Assembly: GCF_004959855.1 (NCBI RefSeq)
Contig: NZ_SPNT01000006.1
Coordinates: forward strand, 124,001-188,000
Reading direction: 5' to 3'
Source: Nitratireductor sp. XY-223
GTDB taxonomy: Bacteria; Pseudomonadota; Alphaproteobacteria; Rhizobiales; Rhizobiaceae
Length of the DNA stretch: 64,000 nt
Below, piece by piece: positions 25,425 through 33,834 of this stretch. Under the pieces are notes generated by a model. The model saw nothing but the letters and a program-made list of their open reading frames with translations, was not told the origin of the DNA and did not search any database. A program made the translations under genes and the position numbers. Within the stretch, counting starts at the first letter, position 1, and each line of letters begins with the position of its first letter.

Positions 25425-26213
25425 TTACTGGCCCTTGAACTCCGGTGCCGTCTTGCCGAGGAAGGATTCCAGCCCGTGCGGGCCGTCATGGGTCCGCATC
25501 ATGCCCGATATGCCCTGCGTTTCCCGCTCGAGCTGCGTCTCCAGCGTGTCGGAATAGGCGGTCAGGAGCAGCCTTTTCAGGCCGCCATAGGCCTTGGTCG
25601 GGCCGCCGGCGAAATTGGTCGCCACTTCCTGGGCCTCCTCCATCAGCCGCGATGCGGGAACGACCTTGCTGACCATGCCCCAGTCGCAGGCCTCGGATGC
25701 CGTCAGCCGGCGGTTGGTGAACAACAGCTCCTTGGCGCGCAGCAGGCCGACATGCTTGGCAAGGTAATAGGTGGACGAGCCGTCCGGCGTCAGCCCGGAG
25801 GCCGTATAGGCCGAGACGAATTTGGCTTCCTCCGCGGCGAGGACGTAGTCACCTGCCAGCGCCAGGGAAAACCCGGCGCCCGCCGCAGTGCCGTTGACGG
25901 CGATCACCACCGGCGCGTCCATGTGGGCGAAGCGCGTGATGGCCGAATGCAGCACGCTTGCCATTCGGATGATGTGCGCGGGCTTGTCGTCGCCCCGTTC
26001 ATGCATCTCCTTCAGGTCTCCGCCGGCGCAGAACATGGATCCGGTCCCGGTGATCAGGACGGCGCGCACCTCTTCGCTTTCCGAGCACAGCACCGATGCT
26101 TCCAGCAGCTCCATGGCCATCGTCGCGTTGAGGGCGTTGGCGTCGTCAGGCCGGTTGATGGTGATGGTCGCGACATTGGACGCGATCTCGAACTTGAGGG
26201 TCTCGAAGGTCAT
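25425..26213 (-). CDS. Crotonase-fold protein, enoyl-CoA isomerase-like (annotatable as enoyl-CoA hydratase)
   Basis: 262 residues from the ATG at 26213. Oxyanion-hole blocks are clear: GSMFCAGGDLKEM and NGTAAGAGFSLALAGDYVLAAEEAKF. Of the two Glu used by hydratases, the first falls on the segment SAYTASGLTPDG, where no Glu is found, and the Asp of TPDG is the pattern seen in PaaG-type isomerases. A 2,3-dehydroadipyl-CoA-type isomerase is thus more likely than a hydratase. The gene lies 123 bases upstream of methanethiol oxidase on the same strand; a functional link is not shown. Divergent from an SDR gene. Confidence 0.85.
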   Translation of the reverse strand: MTFETLKFEIASNVATITINRPDDANALNATMAMELLEASVLCSESEEVRAVLITGTGSMFCAGGDLKEMHERGDDKPAHIIRMASVLHSAITRFAHMDAPVVIAVNGTAAGAGFSLALAGDYVLAAEEAKFVSAYTASGLTPDGSSTYYLAKHVGLLRAKELLFTNRRLTASEACDWGMVSKVVPASRLMEEAQEVATNFAGGPTKAYGGLKRLLLTAYSDTLETQLERETQGISGMMRTHDGPHGLESFLGKTAPEFKGQ

Positions 26214-26366
26214 GCGGAACTCCCGGAAGAATTGAAGCAAGGAGGCAGAGATTTCGACCCACACTGACAGAGGTGGCGGTGTCTCTCAAGGGTTGTATTA
26301 ATTGGCCGAGAGGCGCGTCGATGATGTACTGTCCGCGCAATTGGATTTTTCGGTTCGGGAGGAACT

Positions 26367-27107
26367 ATGTCGCAGACCAAGCCAGTCGCACTCATCGTCG
26401 GCGCCGGAGATTTCATTGGAGCGGCGATTGCCAAACGCTTTGCGGCAGAGGGCTTTGCCGTGTGCATCGGACGCCGCAATGCCGACAAGCTGGAGCCGCT
26501 CGTGGCGGACATCAGCGCATCGGGCGGCACGGTACACCCGTACAGGCTCGACGCGCGCGACGAGGAAAGCGTCAAGCAGGTCTTCGCCGAGATCGAGAAC
26601 ACGGTCGGCCCGCTCGATATCGTGATCTGCAATGTCGGCGGCAACGTGCGTTTTCCGGTCCGCGAGACGACCAGCCGGGTCTTCCGCAAGGTCTGGGAGA
26701 TGGCTTGCTTCGCGGGGTTCCTGTGCGGCCGCGAGGCGGCCGACTACATGGTTCCGAGACAAAAGGGTTCGATCTTCTTCACCGGTGCGACCGCGAGCAT
26801 GCGCGGCGGCGTCGGCTATGCCGCCTTCGCCAGCGCCAAGGCCGGACAGCGGGCGCTCGCCGAGAGCATGGCGCGGGAGCTGGGGCCGCAGAATATCCAT
26901 GTCGCCCATCTCGTCATCGATGCCGGCGTCGACACGCATTTCGTGCGCGAACGCATGCGCGAGGCGGGGGGCGATCCCGACGCGCTGCCGCCCGATACGC
27001 TGATGAACCCGGACTCCGTCGCCGAGGCCTACTGGAACCTCTACCGCCAGCCGCGCGACGCCTGGACCTTCGAACAGGATCTCAGGCCTTTCGGGGAAAG
27101 GTGGTAG
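26367..27107 (+). CDS. Atypical short-chain dehydrogenase/reductase lacking the catalytic Tyr
   Basis: 246 residues. Nucleotide-binding motif GAGDFIG (12-18), basic GRRN (35-38) suggesting NADP, and CNVGG in place of NNAG. In the active-site helix the segment is GYAAFASAKAG: Lys158 is in place but the Tyr four positions earlier is Phe154; Tyr151 sits three residues before it. This matches the SDR_c10-like subfamily, whose activity is unclear. GGAGG precedes the ATG. Monocistronic, diverging from the crotonase gene, facing the exported YHS gene. Confidence 0.83.
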   Translation: MSQTKPVALIVGAGDFIGAAIAKRFAAEGFAVCIGRRNADKLEPLVADISASGGTVHPYRLDARDEESVKQVFAEIENTVGPLDIVICNVGGNVRFPVRETTSRVFRKVWEMACFAGFLCGREAADYMVPRQKGSIFFTGATASMRGGVGYAAFASAKAGQRALAESMARELGPQNIHVAHLVIDAGVDTHFVRERMREAGGDPDALPPDTLMNPDSVAEAYWNLYRQPRDAWTFEQDLRPFGERW

Positions 27108-27131
27108 CTGCAGACCTCACGACGCAAAAGA

Positions 27132-27159
27132 AAGCCCCCGGGAGGGGATCCGGGGGCTT
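27132..27159 (-). terminator. Terminator for the YHS-protein gene
   Basis: Ten-base perfect stem AAGCCCCCGG/CCGGGGGCTT with an eight-base loop. Read on the minus strand it is followed by TTCTTTTG, so it ends leftward transcription from the YHS gene at 27207; on the plus strand there is no T tract. Confidence 0.8.
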
Positions 27160-27206
27160 GAACCGCCTGCCGGGGAGGGCCGGCATGGCGCTTCGGGATC
27201 ACACGC

Positions 27207-27734
27207 TTAGTTGGTGACCGGTCCGATCACACCGTCATATTGCGGAATTTCACGGTCCGACGCTGCGTTCTTTTCCAGCTTGGTCCAGTTGGTCGTCGCG
27301 GTCGAGATGTTGCCGGGCACATCCTCTTCCCAGAAGCCGACAACGTTCTTCGTGATGTTCAGGTAGAGCTTGCCGTCGACGATGCGCCACAGGTGCGGGT
27401 TTGCCGGAACCTTGCCGCCCTGGGCGACGCCGTAGGCGCAGTGGCCGTCATATTGCGGCGAATATTTGTCGGGGTTTGCGGCGAACTTGTCGCGGTTCTC
27501 GGCCGACGAGAAAGCCCATTTCGCGCCGTTATGATCGACCGTATAGGCGGCGTTGCCGCGAACGGCGGCGGGCTGGGCCGAGCCGACCGGGCTCTGATCG
27601 AGATCGAAATAGGCGACGACGTCATAACCGGATACGGCATAACCGGAACTGTCGACATACTGGTCGCCGGCCAGGGCAGGGAAAGCGCTGCCGGCAAGCA
27701 GGGTCAGGGCAATCGCTGTTGTGCGTAAGGACAT
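27207..27734 (-). CDS. Exported YHS domain protein
   Basis: 175 residues from the ATG at 27734. Signal peptide over residues 1-22 (LRTTAIALTLLAGSAFPALA). The YHS domain follows: GYDVVAYF then YTVDHNGAKWAFSSAENRDKFAANPDKYSPQYDGHCAYGVAQG, with the Cys of GHCAYG in its usual place. YHS domains are thought to bind metal, and periplasmic members of this length are widespread but of unknown role. Single gene with its own terminator. Confidence 0.85.
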   Translation of the reverse strand: MSLRTTAIALTLLAGSAFPALAGDQYVDSSGYAVSGYDVVAYFDLDQSPVGSAQPAAVRGNAAYTVDHNGAKWAFSSAENRDKFAANPDKYSPQYDGHCAYGVAQGGKVPANPHLWRIVDGKLYLNITKNVVGFWEEDVPGNISTATTNWTKLEKNAASDREIPQYDGVIGPVTN

Positions 27735-27897
27735 TGTGTGTCTCCCGTTGGATGTTCCTAGCTCTCGGCTATAACTACGGCCGGCACCGCCGGAATGCCA
27801 TTCACGGCTATACACACTATCGTTAGGCCCGCGTGTGCCGGGTTGCCGCCTCGGCGCTTGACAAGCGTCGCCATACGTCGAAGTTAAGGAGCAGCCC

Positions 27898-29550
27898 GTG
27901 CAAGCGCCCGCACAGGCGGTTGATTTTGAATGTCCATTTCACGCGGGGGTAAAATTGAGAGACTTGTCGCGTCCGGGGCGCTCGCCGGTCCATAGCACGA
28001 AGGCCATGGCGGCGACCTCCCATCCACTGGCCACACAGACGGCCATCCGTATCCTGCAGCAGGGCGGCAACGCCATGGATGCAGCGATCGCGGCCTGCGC
28101 CGTGCAATGCGTGGTCGAGCCGGGATCGACCGGCATCGGCGGCGACTGTTTCTGCATGTATGCGCCGGAGGGGTCGACCGACCTTGTCGCCTATAACGGG
28201 TCTGGCCGGGCGCCGGCGGCGGCCGATCCCGAGACCCTGGAAGCACGGGGCGTCACCGAGATCGGACGGCATTCGCCGCATGCGGTGACCGTTCCCGGCG
28301 CCATCGATGCCTGGGCGCGGCTTCAGGCCGACCACGGGCGCCTGCAACTGGGCGACGTGCTGGCGCCGGCCATCGACTATGCCGAAAACGGATTTCCGAT
28401 TTCGTCGCGCGTTCACCGCGATTTCGCCGGGCAGGCCGAGTTCCTGCGCGACGACCCCATCACCTCGGCGATCTACCTGAACGAAGGCGAGGCGCCACAG
28501 GTCGGCTCCGTCCTGCGGCTGCCGTTGCTCGCCAACGCCATGAAAGCGATTGCCGAGGGCGGCCGCGACGAATTCTACACCGGATGGATCGCCCGCGACA
28601 TCGTCGAACACCTGCAGAGCCTTGGCGGGCTCCACACGATGGAGGATTTTGCCTCCGCCGCCGGCGAATATGTCACGCCGATCGCGTCCGAGTTCCGCGG
28701 GCGGATGATCCACCAGTGCCCGCCGAACGGACAGGGCGTGATCGCGCTGCTTCTTTTGAACATGATGAAGCAAATGGACATCGAACCGGACGGCCCGCTC
28801 ACGGCCGACCGGATACACCTCGAGATCGAGGCCAGCCGGCTGGCCTACGCGGCACGCAATCACTATGTCGGCGATCCGGCGTTTTCCGATATTCCGGTCG
28901 AAGCGTTGCTGTCCGAGGACTATGCCCGGCACTTGGTCGGCCAGATCGATCCGGCCCGCGCCGCGAGCGCGGCGCCGGATATCGCACTGCCGCAACACCG
29001 GCACACGGTCTACATCTCCGTCGTCGACAAGGACCGCAACGCCTGCAGCTTTATCAACACGCTGTTTTTCGGCTTCGGCAGCGGCATCACCGCGCCGACA
29101 TCGGGGGTCCTCCTGCAGAACCGCGGCCAGGGCTTTACCCTGGAAGCCGGACACCCGAACCGGATCGCCGGGGGAAAAAGACCGCTGCATACGATCATTC
29201 CCGCAATGGCGACACGGGACGGCCGGGCGGGGCTGTGTTTCGGCGTGATGGGCGGCCAGTACCAGGCCTTCGGCCAGATGCAGTTCCTGACCCGGCATTT
29301 CGATTTCGGCTTCGACCTCCAGGAGGCGATGGACCTGCCCCGGTTCATGGCCGATCCGTTCAACGGCGTCGTGGAACTGGAAGGTGCCATTGGCGAGAAT
29401 GTGCGTTCCGAACTCGTGCGCCGCGGCCACGAGATCGTCAGCCCGGCCGCACCGGTCGGCGGCTCGCAGGCCATCGCCATCGACTGGCACAACAATGTCC
29501 TGACCGGCGCATCCGATCCGCGCAAGGACGGATGCGCCATTGGCTACTGA
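27898..29550 (+). CDS. ggt: Gamma-glutamyltransferase family protein
   Basis: 550 residues from the GTG at 27898, with AAGGAG six bases before it. N-terminal nucleophile fold: large-subunit blocks SHPLATQTAIRILQQGGNAMDAAIA and GSTGIGGDCF; the autoprocessing and catalytic Thr is T370 in QHRHTVYISVVD, then SFINTLFFGFGSGI and GGKRPLHTIIPAM. No signal peptide, so a cytoplasmic enzyme; such short members may hydrolyse gamma-glutamyl amines, glutathione-like conjugates or cephalosporin side chains. Its stop codon overlaps the start of a polytopic membrane protein gene, so the two are coupled. Confidence 0.93.
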   Translation: MQAPAQAVDFECPFHAGVKLRDLSRPGRSPVHSTKAMAATSHPLATQTAIRILQQGGNAMDAAIAACAVQCVVEPGSTGIGGDCFCMYAPEGSTDLVAYNGSGRAPAAADPETLEARGVTEIGRHSPHAVTVPGAIDAWARLQADHGRLQLGDVLAPAIDYAENGFPISSRVHRDFAGQAEFLRDDPITSAIYLNEGEAPQVGSVLRLPLLANAMKAIAEGGRDEFYTGWIARDIVEHLQSLGGLHTMEDFASAAGEYVTPIASEFRGRMIHQCPPNGQGVIALLLLNMMKQMDIEPDGPLTADRIHLEIEASRLAYAARNHYVGDPAFSDIPVEALLSEDYARHLVGQIDPARAASAAPDIALPQHRHTVYISVVDKDRNACSFINTLFFGFGSGITAPTSGVLLQNRGQGFTLEAGHPNRIAGGKRPLHTIIPAMATRDGRAGLCFGVMGGQYQAFGQMQFLTRHFDFGFDLQEAMDLPRFMADPFNGVVELEGAIGENVRSELVRRGHEIVSPAAPVGGSQAIAIDWHNNVLTGASDPRKDGCAIGY

Positions 29551-31018
29551 AAGTCCGCGCGCCTCGGCGACGGATCTGCCGGTCGCCCGCAAGCCGGGCG
29601 CGATATTCGCATTCGTAAGCTGCGCGCTGTGCCTGGCCGTCGTGTGGGCGACGCTGAGCGATCGCGATGCGGCGCATTGGGCCTCGGCAATCCTGTTCGC
29701 GCTCTTTTGCGCCCTCGGCATTGGCCGCTTCGGCATGCGCGAACGGGTGCTGATGTTCTTTGCACTTCTGGTGACCGGCACGGCCTTCTTAAAACTCGGC
29801 AATGACGCCGTTGAGCCGGTCGTGGAGGACATGTCGCGCGCCGCCTATCTCGGCACCTTCATGATGCTGATTACGACAATGCGGGAAGGCGCCTACAGTT
29901 CACGCTCGGTGCTGGAGATCGGACGATATGTGACCAACCAGCCGCCCGGCCGGCGCTATTTCGCCCTCCATATCGGCGGTCATTTCATTGGAACGCTTCT
30001 CAATTTCGGCGCGGTCAGCCTGCTCGGACCGCTGGTCCTGCGCGGGGTGCGGGCCGCAGAGGCGGAGGGCAGTCCGCCGGAACTGTCGGAAATCCGGTTG
30101 CGGCGGCAGATCAGTGCCCTCAGCCGCGGCTTTTCCTGGTTCAATATCTGGGCGCCGACCGCGATTGCACAAGCGGTGGTGCTGACAACCGTGCCGGGCT
30201 CCCGCGCCGGAACCATCGCGCTGATCGGCATCACGATCGCCTTCATCCTGTTGTGGGTTGGGTGGGCGGAGGACCGCGTCACCGGCCACCGGGCGCGAAT
30301 GGGTCTTGCGGAAAAGGGATTTCGGGTCGAACCTTCCGCTGTTCCGCCGTTTCCGTTCCGCGCCCTCACGCGGTTTTTGACCGTGGCGGTCGGGCTGCTG
30401 ACGCTTGCCTGGATCGTTTATCGACTAAGCGCCATTCCGTTCGTTTCAGCGATCATGATCTCGGCGCTGCCCCTGACCGTCCTGTGGATGATCGCGCAGT
30501 CGGCGTCCGCCGGCGCCATGGACGCCGGTCGCCTGTTGCGCAAGGTGTGGCAGCTTCCGCGCATCGCCATCCCGTCGGGGAGCCCGGAAGCCGCCACGCT
30601 CGGGCTTGCCGGCTATATCGGCATACTGGGCGCGACCCTGGTCGACCGCAGCTGGTTTGCCGGCTTGCTCAACGGGGCACATCTGACGCCGGCAGCGGTC
30701 TATATCACCGTGTCCGGCCTCATTCCGCTCGCTTCCTGCATCGGTCTGCCGCCGATGATGCTGGTGACCTTCCTCGGCGGGCTGCTGGTTTCGATCCCCC
30801 AGCTGGGGCTCGATCCGACGATGCTCGGCCTGTCGTTGCTTGCCGGTTGGGCGCTCAACCTGACCGGCTCGCCGTTCGGTGCCACATCGCTGCTCTTGTC
30901 GCGGGTGGTCGGTATTTCGGGCATGACGCACGCATGGCGCTGGAACGGTATCTTCACGGTGCTGTCGTGGGTTGTCGCGGCAATCGTCATCCTGACGGCG
31001 AGCCGGCTGGGCGCCTGA
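29540..31018 (+). CDS. Polytopic membrane protein, ion-transporter-like, family uncertain
   Basis: 492 residues from a TTG at 29540, which overlaps the end of the gamma-glutamyltransferase gene by 11 bases; no ATG or GTG start upstream is possible and later ones cut the first helices. Ten or more hydrophobic segments. Glycine- and proline-rich loops such as GFSWFNIWAPTAIAQAVV, ISGLIPLASCIGLPPMMLV-like and GWALNLTGSPFGATSLLLSRVVG resemble the hairpin loops of the ion transporter (IT) superfamily, but I cannot name the family. Translational coupling suggests that it moves a substrate or product of the transferase. Confidence 0.7.
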   Translation: MATESPRASATDLPVARKPGAIFAFVSCALCLAVVWATLSDRDAAHWASAILFALFCALGIGRFGMRERVLMFFALLVTGTAFLKLGNDAVEPVVEDMSRAAYLGTFMMLITTMREGAYSSRSVLEIGRYVTNQPPGRRYFALHIGGHFIGTLLNFGAVSLLGPLVLRGVRAAEAEGSPPELSEIRLRRQISALSRGFSWFNIWAPTAIAQAVVLTTVPGSRAGTIALIGITIAFILLWVGWAEDRVTGHRARMGLAEKGFRVEPSAVPPFPFRALTRFLTVAVGLLTLAWIVYRLSAIPFVSAIMISALPLTVLWMIAQSASAGAMDAGRLLRKVWQLPRIAIPSGSPEAATLGLAGYIGILGATLVDRSWFAGLLNGAHLTPAAVYITVSGLIPLASCIGLPPMMLVTFLGGLLVSIPQLGLDPTMLGLSLLAGWALNLTGSPFGATSLLLSRVVGISGMTHAWRWNGIFTVLSWVVAAIVILTASRLGA

Positions 31019-31176
31019 ACGATCCGCGGCCGGACCGTCAGATTCGGGCCGCAATCGCCCGGTATCGAGCGTCTCGACCGCGGCGGTCCGGCATTGTCCA
31101 GCCGGCATTGTGTTGAAACGTATCGATGCTAGATTGTCGCAGACATTGAACCACTTAGAGGCCGCGCCGCGCTTTC

Positions 31177-32280
31177 ATGCTCCGCTTTATCCGCACCGAA
31201 ATAGCCCTGATCCTGGGCTTCGTTCTCACGGCCCTTGCCTACGGACCGCTCGCCCCGCTATTCGGCGAAACGTTCACGCCGGGGTTGTTCGCGGTACTGT
31301 TCGCGGTGCTCTTCTGCACGATGCTGCTTTTGTCATTCTCCGCCGTTCGGCACGCGGACCACCTGGCTGAACTGCTTGGCGAGCCTTACGGCACGCTGAT
31401 ACTGACCATCGCGGTAATCACCATCGAGGTGGCGCTGATCTCGGCGATCATGCTGGGCGGTCAGGCACAGCCCACCCTTGCGCGCGATACCATGATGGCG
31501 GTCCTGATGATCGTCATGAACGGTGTCGTCGGCCTCGTGCTCCTGGTCGGCGCGTTCAAGCACACCGAACAGGAGTTCAACCTGCGCGGTGCCAGCGCCT
31601 TTCTGACCGTCCTCGTCACGCTCGCGACGATGACGCTGATATTGCCTAATTTCACCGAGTCGACACCGGATCCGAGCCTCAGCCGGATCCAGTCGGAGTG
31701 GTTCGCCTTCATCACCATCGTCCTTTACGTGACGTTCCTTGCCATCCAGACGGTCCGCCACCGGTCGTATTTCGTGCAGCCGGGCGACGAGGACGGGCAG
31801 GGCGGACATCACCATGTGGCGGGCGGCGGCACGGTGCCCTACCACGCGGTGCTCCTGATCCTGACGCTTGTTCCCGCCGTGCTCCTGTCGAAAAAGCTCG
31901 CCGTGCTTGTCGACTTCGGCATCGGAACGTGGCAGCTGCCGGCCGCTCTTGGCGGCATCATCATCGCCGCGCTGGTGCTGGCGCCGGAGGCGCTTGCCGC
32001 GCTTCACGCCGCGCGCCAGAACTACCTGCAACGCGCCGTCAATATCTGTCTCGGCTCGGCGCTGGCGACCATCGGCCTCACCGTTCCAGCGGTGCTCGCC
32101 ATCTCGATCTTCTTCGACAAGGAAATCCAGCTCGGGGTCGGCAATACCGACATGACGTTGCTGATCTTGACCATGTTCGTCAGCGCGCTGACCTTCGGCG
32201 GCACGCGCACCAACATGCTGCAGGGCGCCGTGCACCTCGTTATTTTCGTCGTCTATATCGTGCTGATCTTCAATCCCTAG
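31177..32280 (+). CDS. Cation/proton antiporter, ChaA-like (Ca2+:cation antiporter family)
   Basis: 367 residues, eleven or so transmembrane segments. Two alpha-repeats with acidic centres are visible: ITIEVALISAIMLGG and ALVLAPEALAALHAARQNYLQRAVNICLGSALATIGLT, as in ChaA, YfkE and CAX. A His-rich cytoplasmic loop (GQGGHHHVAGGG) divides the halves. The family exchanges Ca2+ or Na+/K+ for protons. Monocistronic; 158 bases separate it from the gene before and 142 bases from cydA. Confidence 0.88.
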   Translation: MLRFIRTEIALILGFVLTALAYGPLAPLFGETFTPGLFAVLFAVLFCTMLLLSFSAVRHADHLAELLGEPYGTLILTIAVITIEVALISAIMLGGQAQPTLARDTMMAVLMIVMNGVVGLVLLVGAFKHTEQEFNLRGASAFLTVLVTLATMTLILPNFTESTPDPSLSRIQSEWFAFITIVLYVTFLAIQTVRHRSYFVQPGDEDGQGGHHHVAGGGTVPYHAVLLILTLVPAVLLSKKLAVLVDFGIGTWQLPAALGGIIIAALVLAPEALAALHAARQNYLQRAVNICLGSALATIGLTVPAVLAISIFFDKEIQLGVGNTDMTLLILTMFVSALTFGGTRTNMLQGAVHLVIFVVYIVLIFNP

Positions 32281-32303
32281 CGGAAGCGGCGGGAAAGACC
32301 TAC

Positions 32304-32351
32304 CAAAGCGTGTGCGGCATAATTGCACGCTACAATAATTTACACGCTTTG
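32304..32351 (+). promoter_or_regulatory. Inverted repeat upstream of cydA
   Basis: CAAAGCGTGT (32304-32313) and ACACGCTTTG (32342-32351) are perfect 10-base inverted arms 28 bases apart; between them a further GCACGC (32325-32330) repeats the core. The AT-rich interval CTACAATAATT also lies inside. The site is 70-120 bases before the oxidase start and is probably where its expression is controlled. No FNR-like TTGAT-N4-ATCAA box is present. Confidence 0.5.
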
Positions 32352-32422
32352 CGATTGAATTTGTTCGGGCCATGCCGATAATGGCCGCCACAGTGACCCA
32401 TGCCTGAAGCGGAGTGCCTGCG

Positions 32423-33832
32423 ATGCTTGAATCGATGGATCCCGTCCTGCTTGCCCGCATTCAATTCGCGTTCACGGTCTCCTTCCACATCATCTTTCCC
32501 GCCACCTCGATCGGGCTCGCCAGTTTCCTCGCCTTTGTGCAGTGGCGCTGGCTGAGAACACGCGAGGAAGTCTATCTCTCGCTCTTCGATTACTGGATCA
32601 AACCCTTTGCCGTCGTCTTCGGCATGGGCGTCGTGTCCGGCCTGATGATGAGCTACGAGTTCGGCACCAACTGGAGCGTCTTCAGCGACAAGACCGGGCC
32701 GGTGCTGGGACCGCTGATCGGCTACGAGGTGATGACGGCGTTCTTCATCGAGGCCGGATTTCTCGGCGTCATGCTGTTCGGGCGAGACAAGGTGGGGCCG
32801 AGGCTGCATTTCATGGCCACCTTCCTGGTGGCGGCCGGCACTCTGATGTCGGCCTTCTGGATATTGAGCGTCAACAGCTGGATGCAGACACCGGCCGGCT
32901 ACAGCATGAACGAAGCCGGACAGTTCGTTCCCGAGAACTGGCTCAAGGTCATTTTCAATCCTTCGTTCCCGTACCGCTTCGTGCACATGGCGTTCGCCGC
33001 CTACCTGACGACCGCGCTGGTGGTCGGCGCCACCGGTGCCTATCACCTGCTGCGCGACCGCCAGAACCAGACCGCCCGTACGATGTTCTCCATGGCGATG
33101 TGGTTCGTCGCCATCCTGGCACCGCTGCAGATCCTTGCCGGCGACCAGCACGGGCTGAATACCTATGAGCACCAGCCCGCGAAGATCGCTGCGCTGGAAG
33201 GGCATTTCGATAGCCAAGCCGCGGCGCCGTTCTATGTGGTCGGCTGGCCGGACGTCGAAGCGGGCAAAATGGAGTATGCCATTGCCATTCCCTATCTCGG
33301 CTCCTGGATCCTGACCCATGAATTCACCGCGGAGATCACCGGTCTCGATGCTTTCCCGCGCGAAGACTGGCCCAATGTGCACATTGTCTTTTGGTCGTTC
33401 CGCATCATGGTCGGTCTTGGCTTGTTGTTTTTGGGGCTGGGCGTTTGGAGCCTGGTGCAGCGCTATCGCGGCCGCCTCTATGACAGTCCCTGGCTGGCAC
33501 GGTTTGCGCTGCTGCTCGGACCGACCGGATACGTTGCCGTCCTCAGCGGCTGGGTGACGACCGAGGTCGGGCGCCAGCCCTACACGGTCTACGGACTGTT
33601 GCGGACCGCGGAGTCCGCTTCGCCGGTTGCCACGCCCGCCGTTGCCACGTCGCTGGCGGCGATTGTGGTGATCTACCTGTTCATCTTCGGTCTCGGCACC
33701 TACTACACGGTGCGGTTGCTGGCGAAAGTGCCGCCCGACAGTCCCGAGCCGCAGACCCGTGGGCTGCTCGATCAGGGCGGCGCGCGTGCGGTGCGGATCC
33801 TTCGTCTGCTGATACCGGGCAGGGGGGCCTAG
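32423..33832 (+). CDS. cydA: Cyanide-insensitive quinol oxidase subunit I (bd family, CioA/CydA)
   Basis: 469 residues from the ATG at 32423 with GGAG eight bases before. Haem-b and haem-d ligands are in place: His near the N-terminus (FTVSFHIIFPATSIG), the Glu of YEVMTAFFIEAGFLG, His/Met in the RFVHMAFAAYL block and GWVTTEVGRQPYTVYG towards the end, where quinol oxidation and proton loading occur. The Q-loop after GDQHG is short, which marks the CIO group rather than E. coli bd-I with its long loop. It reduces O2 to water in the inner membrane and tolerates cyanide and sulfide. Forms an operon with cydB and a small DUF2474 gene. Confidence 0.95.
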   Translation: MLESMDPVLLARIQFAFTVSFHIIFPATSIGLASFLAFVQWRWLRTREEVYLSLFDYWIKPFAVVFGMGVVSGLMMSYEFGTNWSVFSDKTGPVLGPLIGYEVMTAFFIEAGFLGVMLFGRDKVGPRLHFMATFLVAAGTLMSAFWILSVNSWMQTPAGYSMNEAGQFVPENWLKVIFNPSFPYRFVHMAFAAYLTTALVVGATGAYHLLRDRQNQTARTMFSMAMWFVAILAPLQILAGDQHGLNTYEHQPAKIAALEGHFDSQAAAPFYVVGWPDVEAGKMEYAIAIPYLGSWILTHEFTAEITGLDAFPREDWPNVHIVFWSFRIMVGLGLLFLGLGVWSLVQRYRGRLYDSPWLARFALLLGPTGYVAVLSGWVTTEVGRQPYTVYGLLRTAESASPVATPAVATSLAAIVVIYLFIFGLGTYYTVRLLAKVPPDSPEPQTRGLLDQGGARAVRILRLLIPGRGA

Positions 33833-33834
33833 AA

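Noticed and set aside
25425-26213. DmdD-like methylthioacryloyl-CoA hydratase feeding methanethiol to the oxidase
   Set aside because: Attractive by position, but the first catalytic Glu expected of hydratases is absent and the TPDG pattern points to an isomerase. Not enough support for a DMSP pathway.
27823-29832. Antisense open frame of about 669 codons over the gamma-glutamyltransferase gene
   Set aside because: No domain pattern, biased to His, Arg and Asp in the way of shadow frames; the opposite strand encodes a full transferase with its catalytic Thr.
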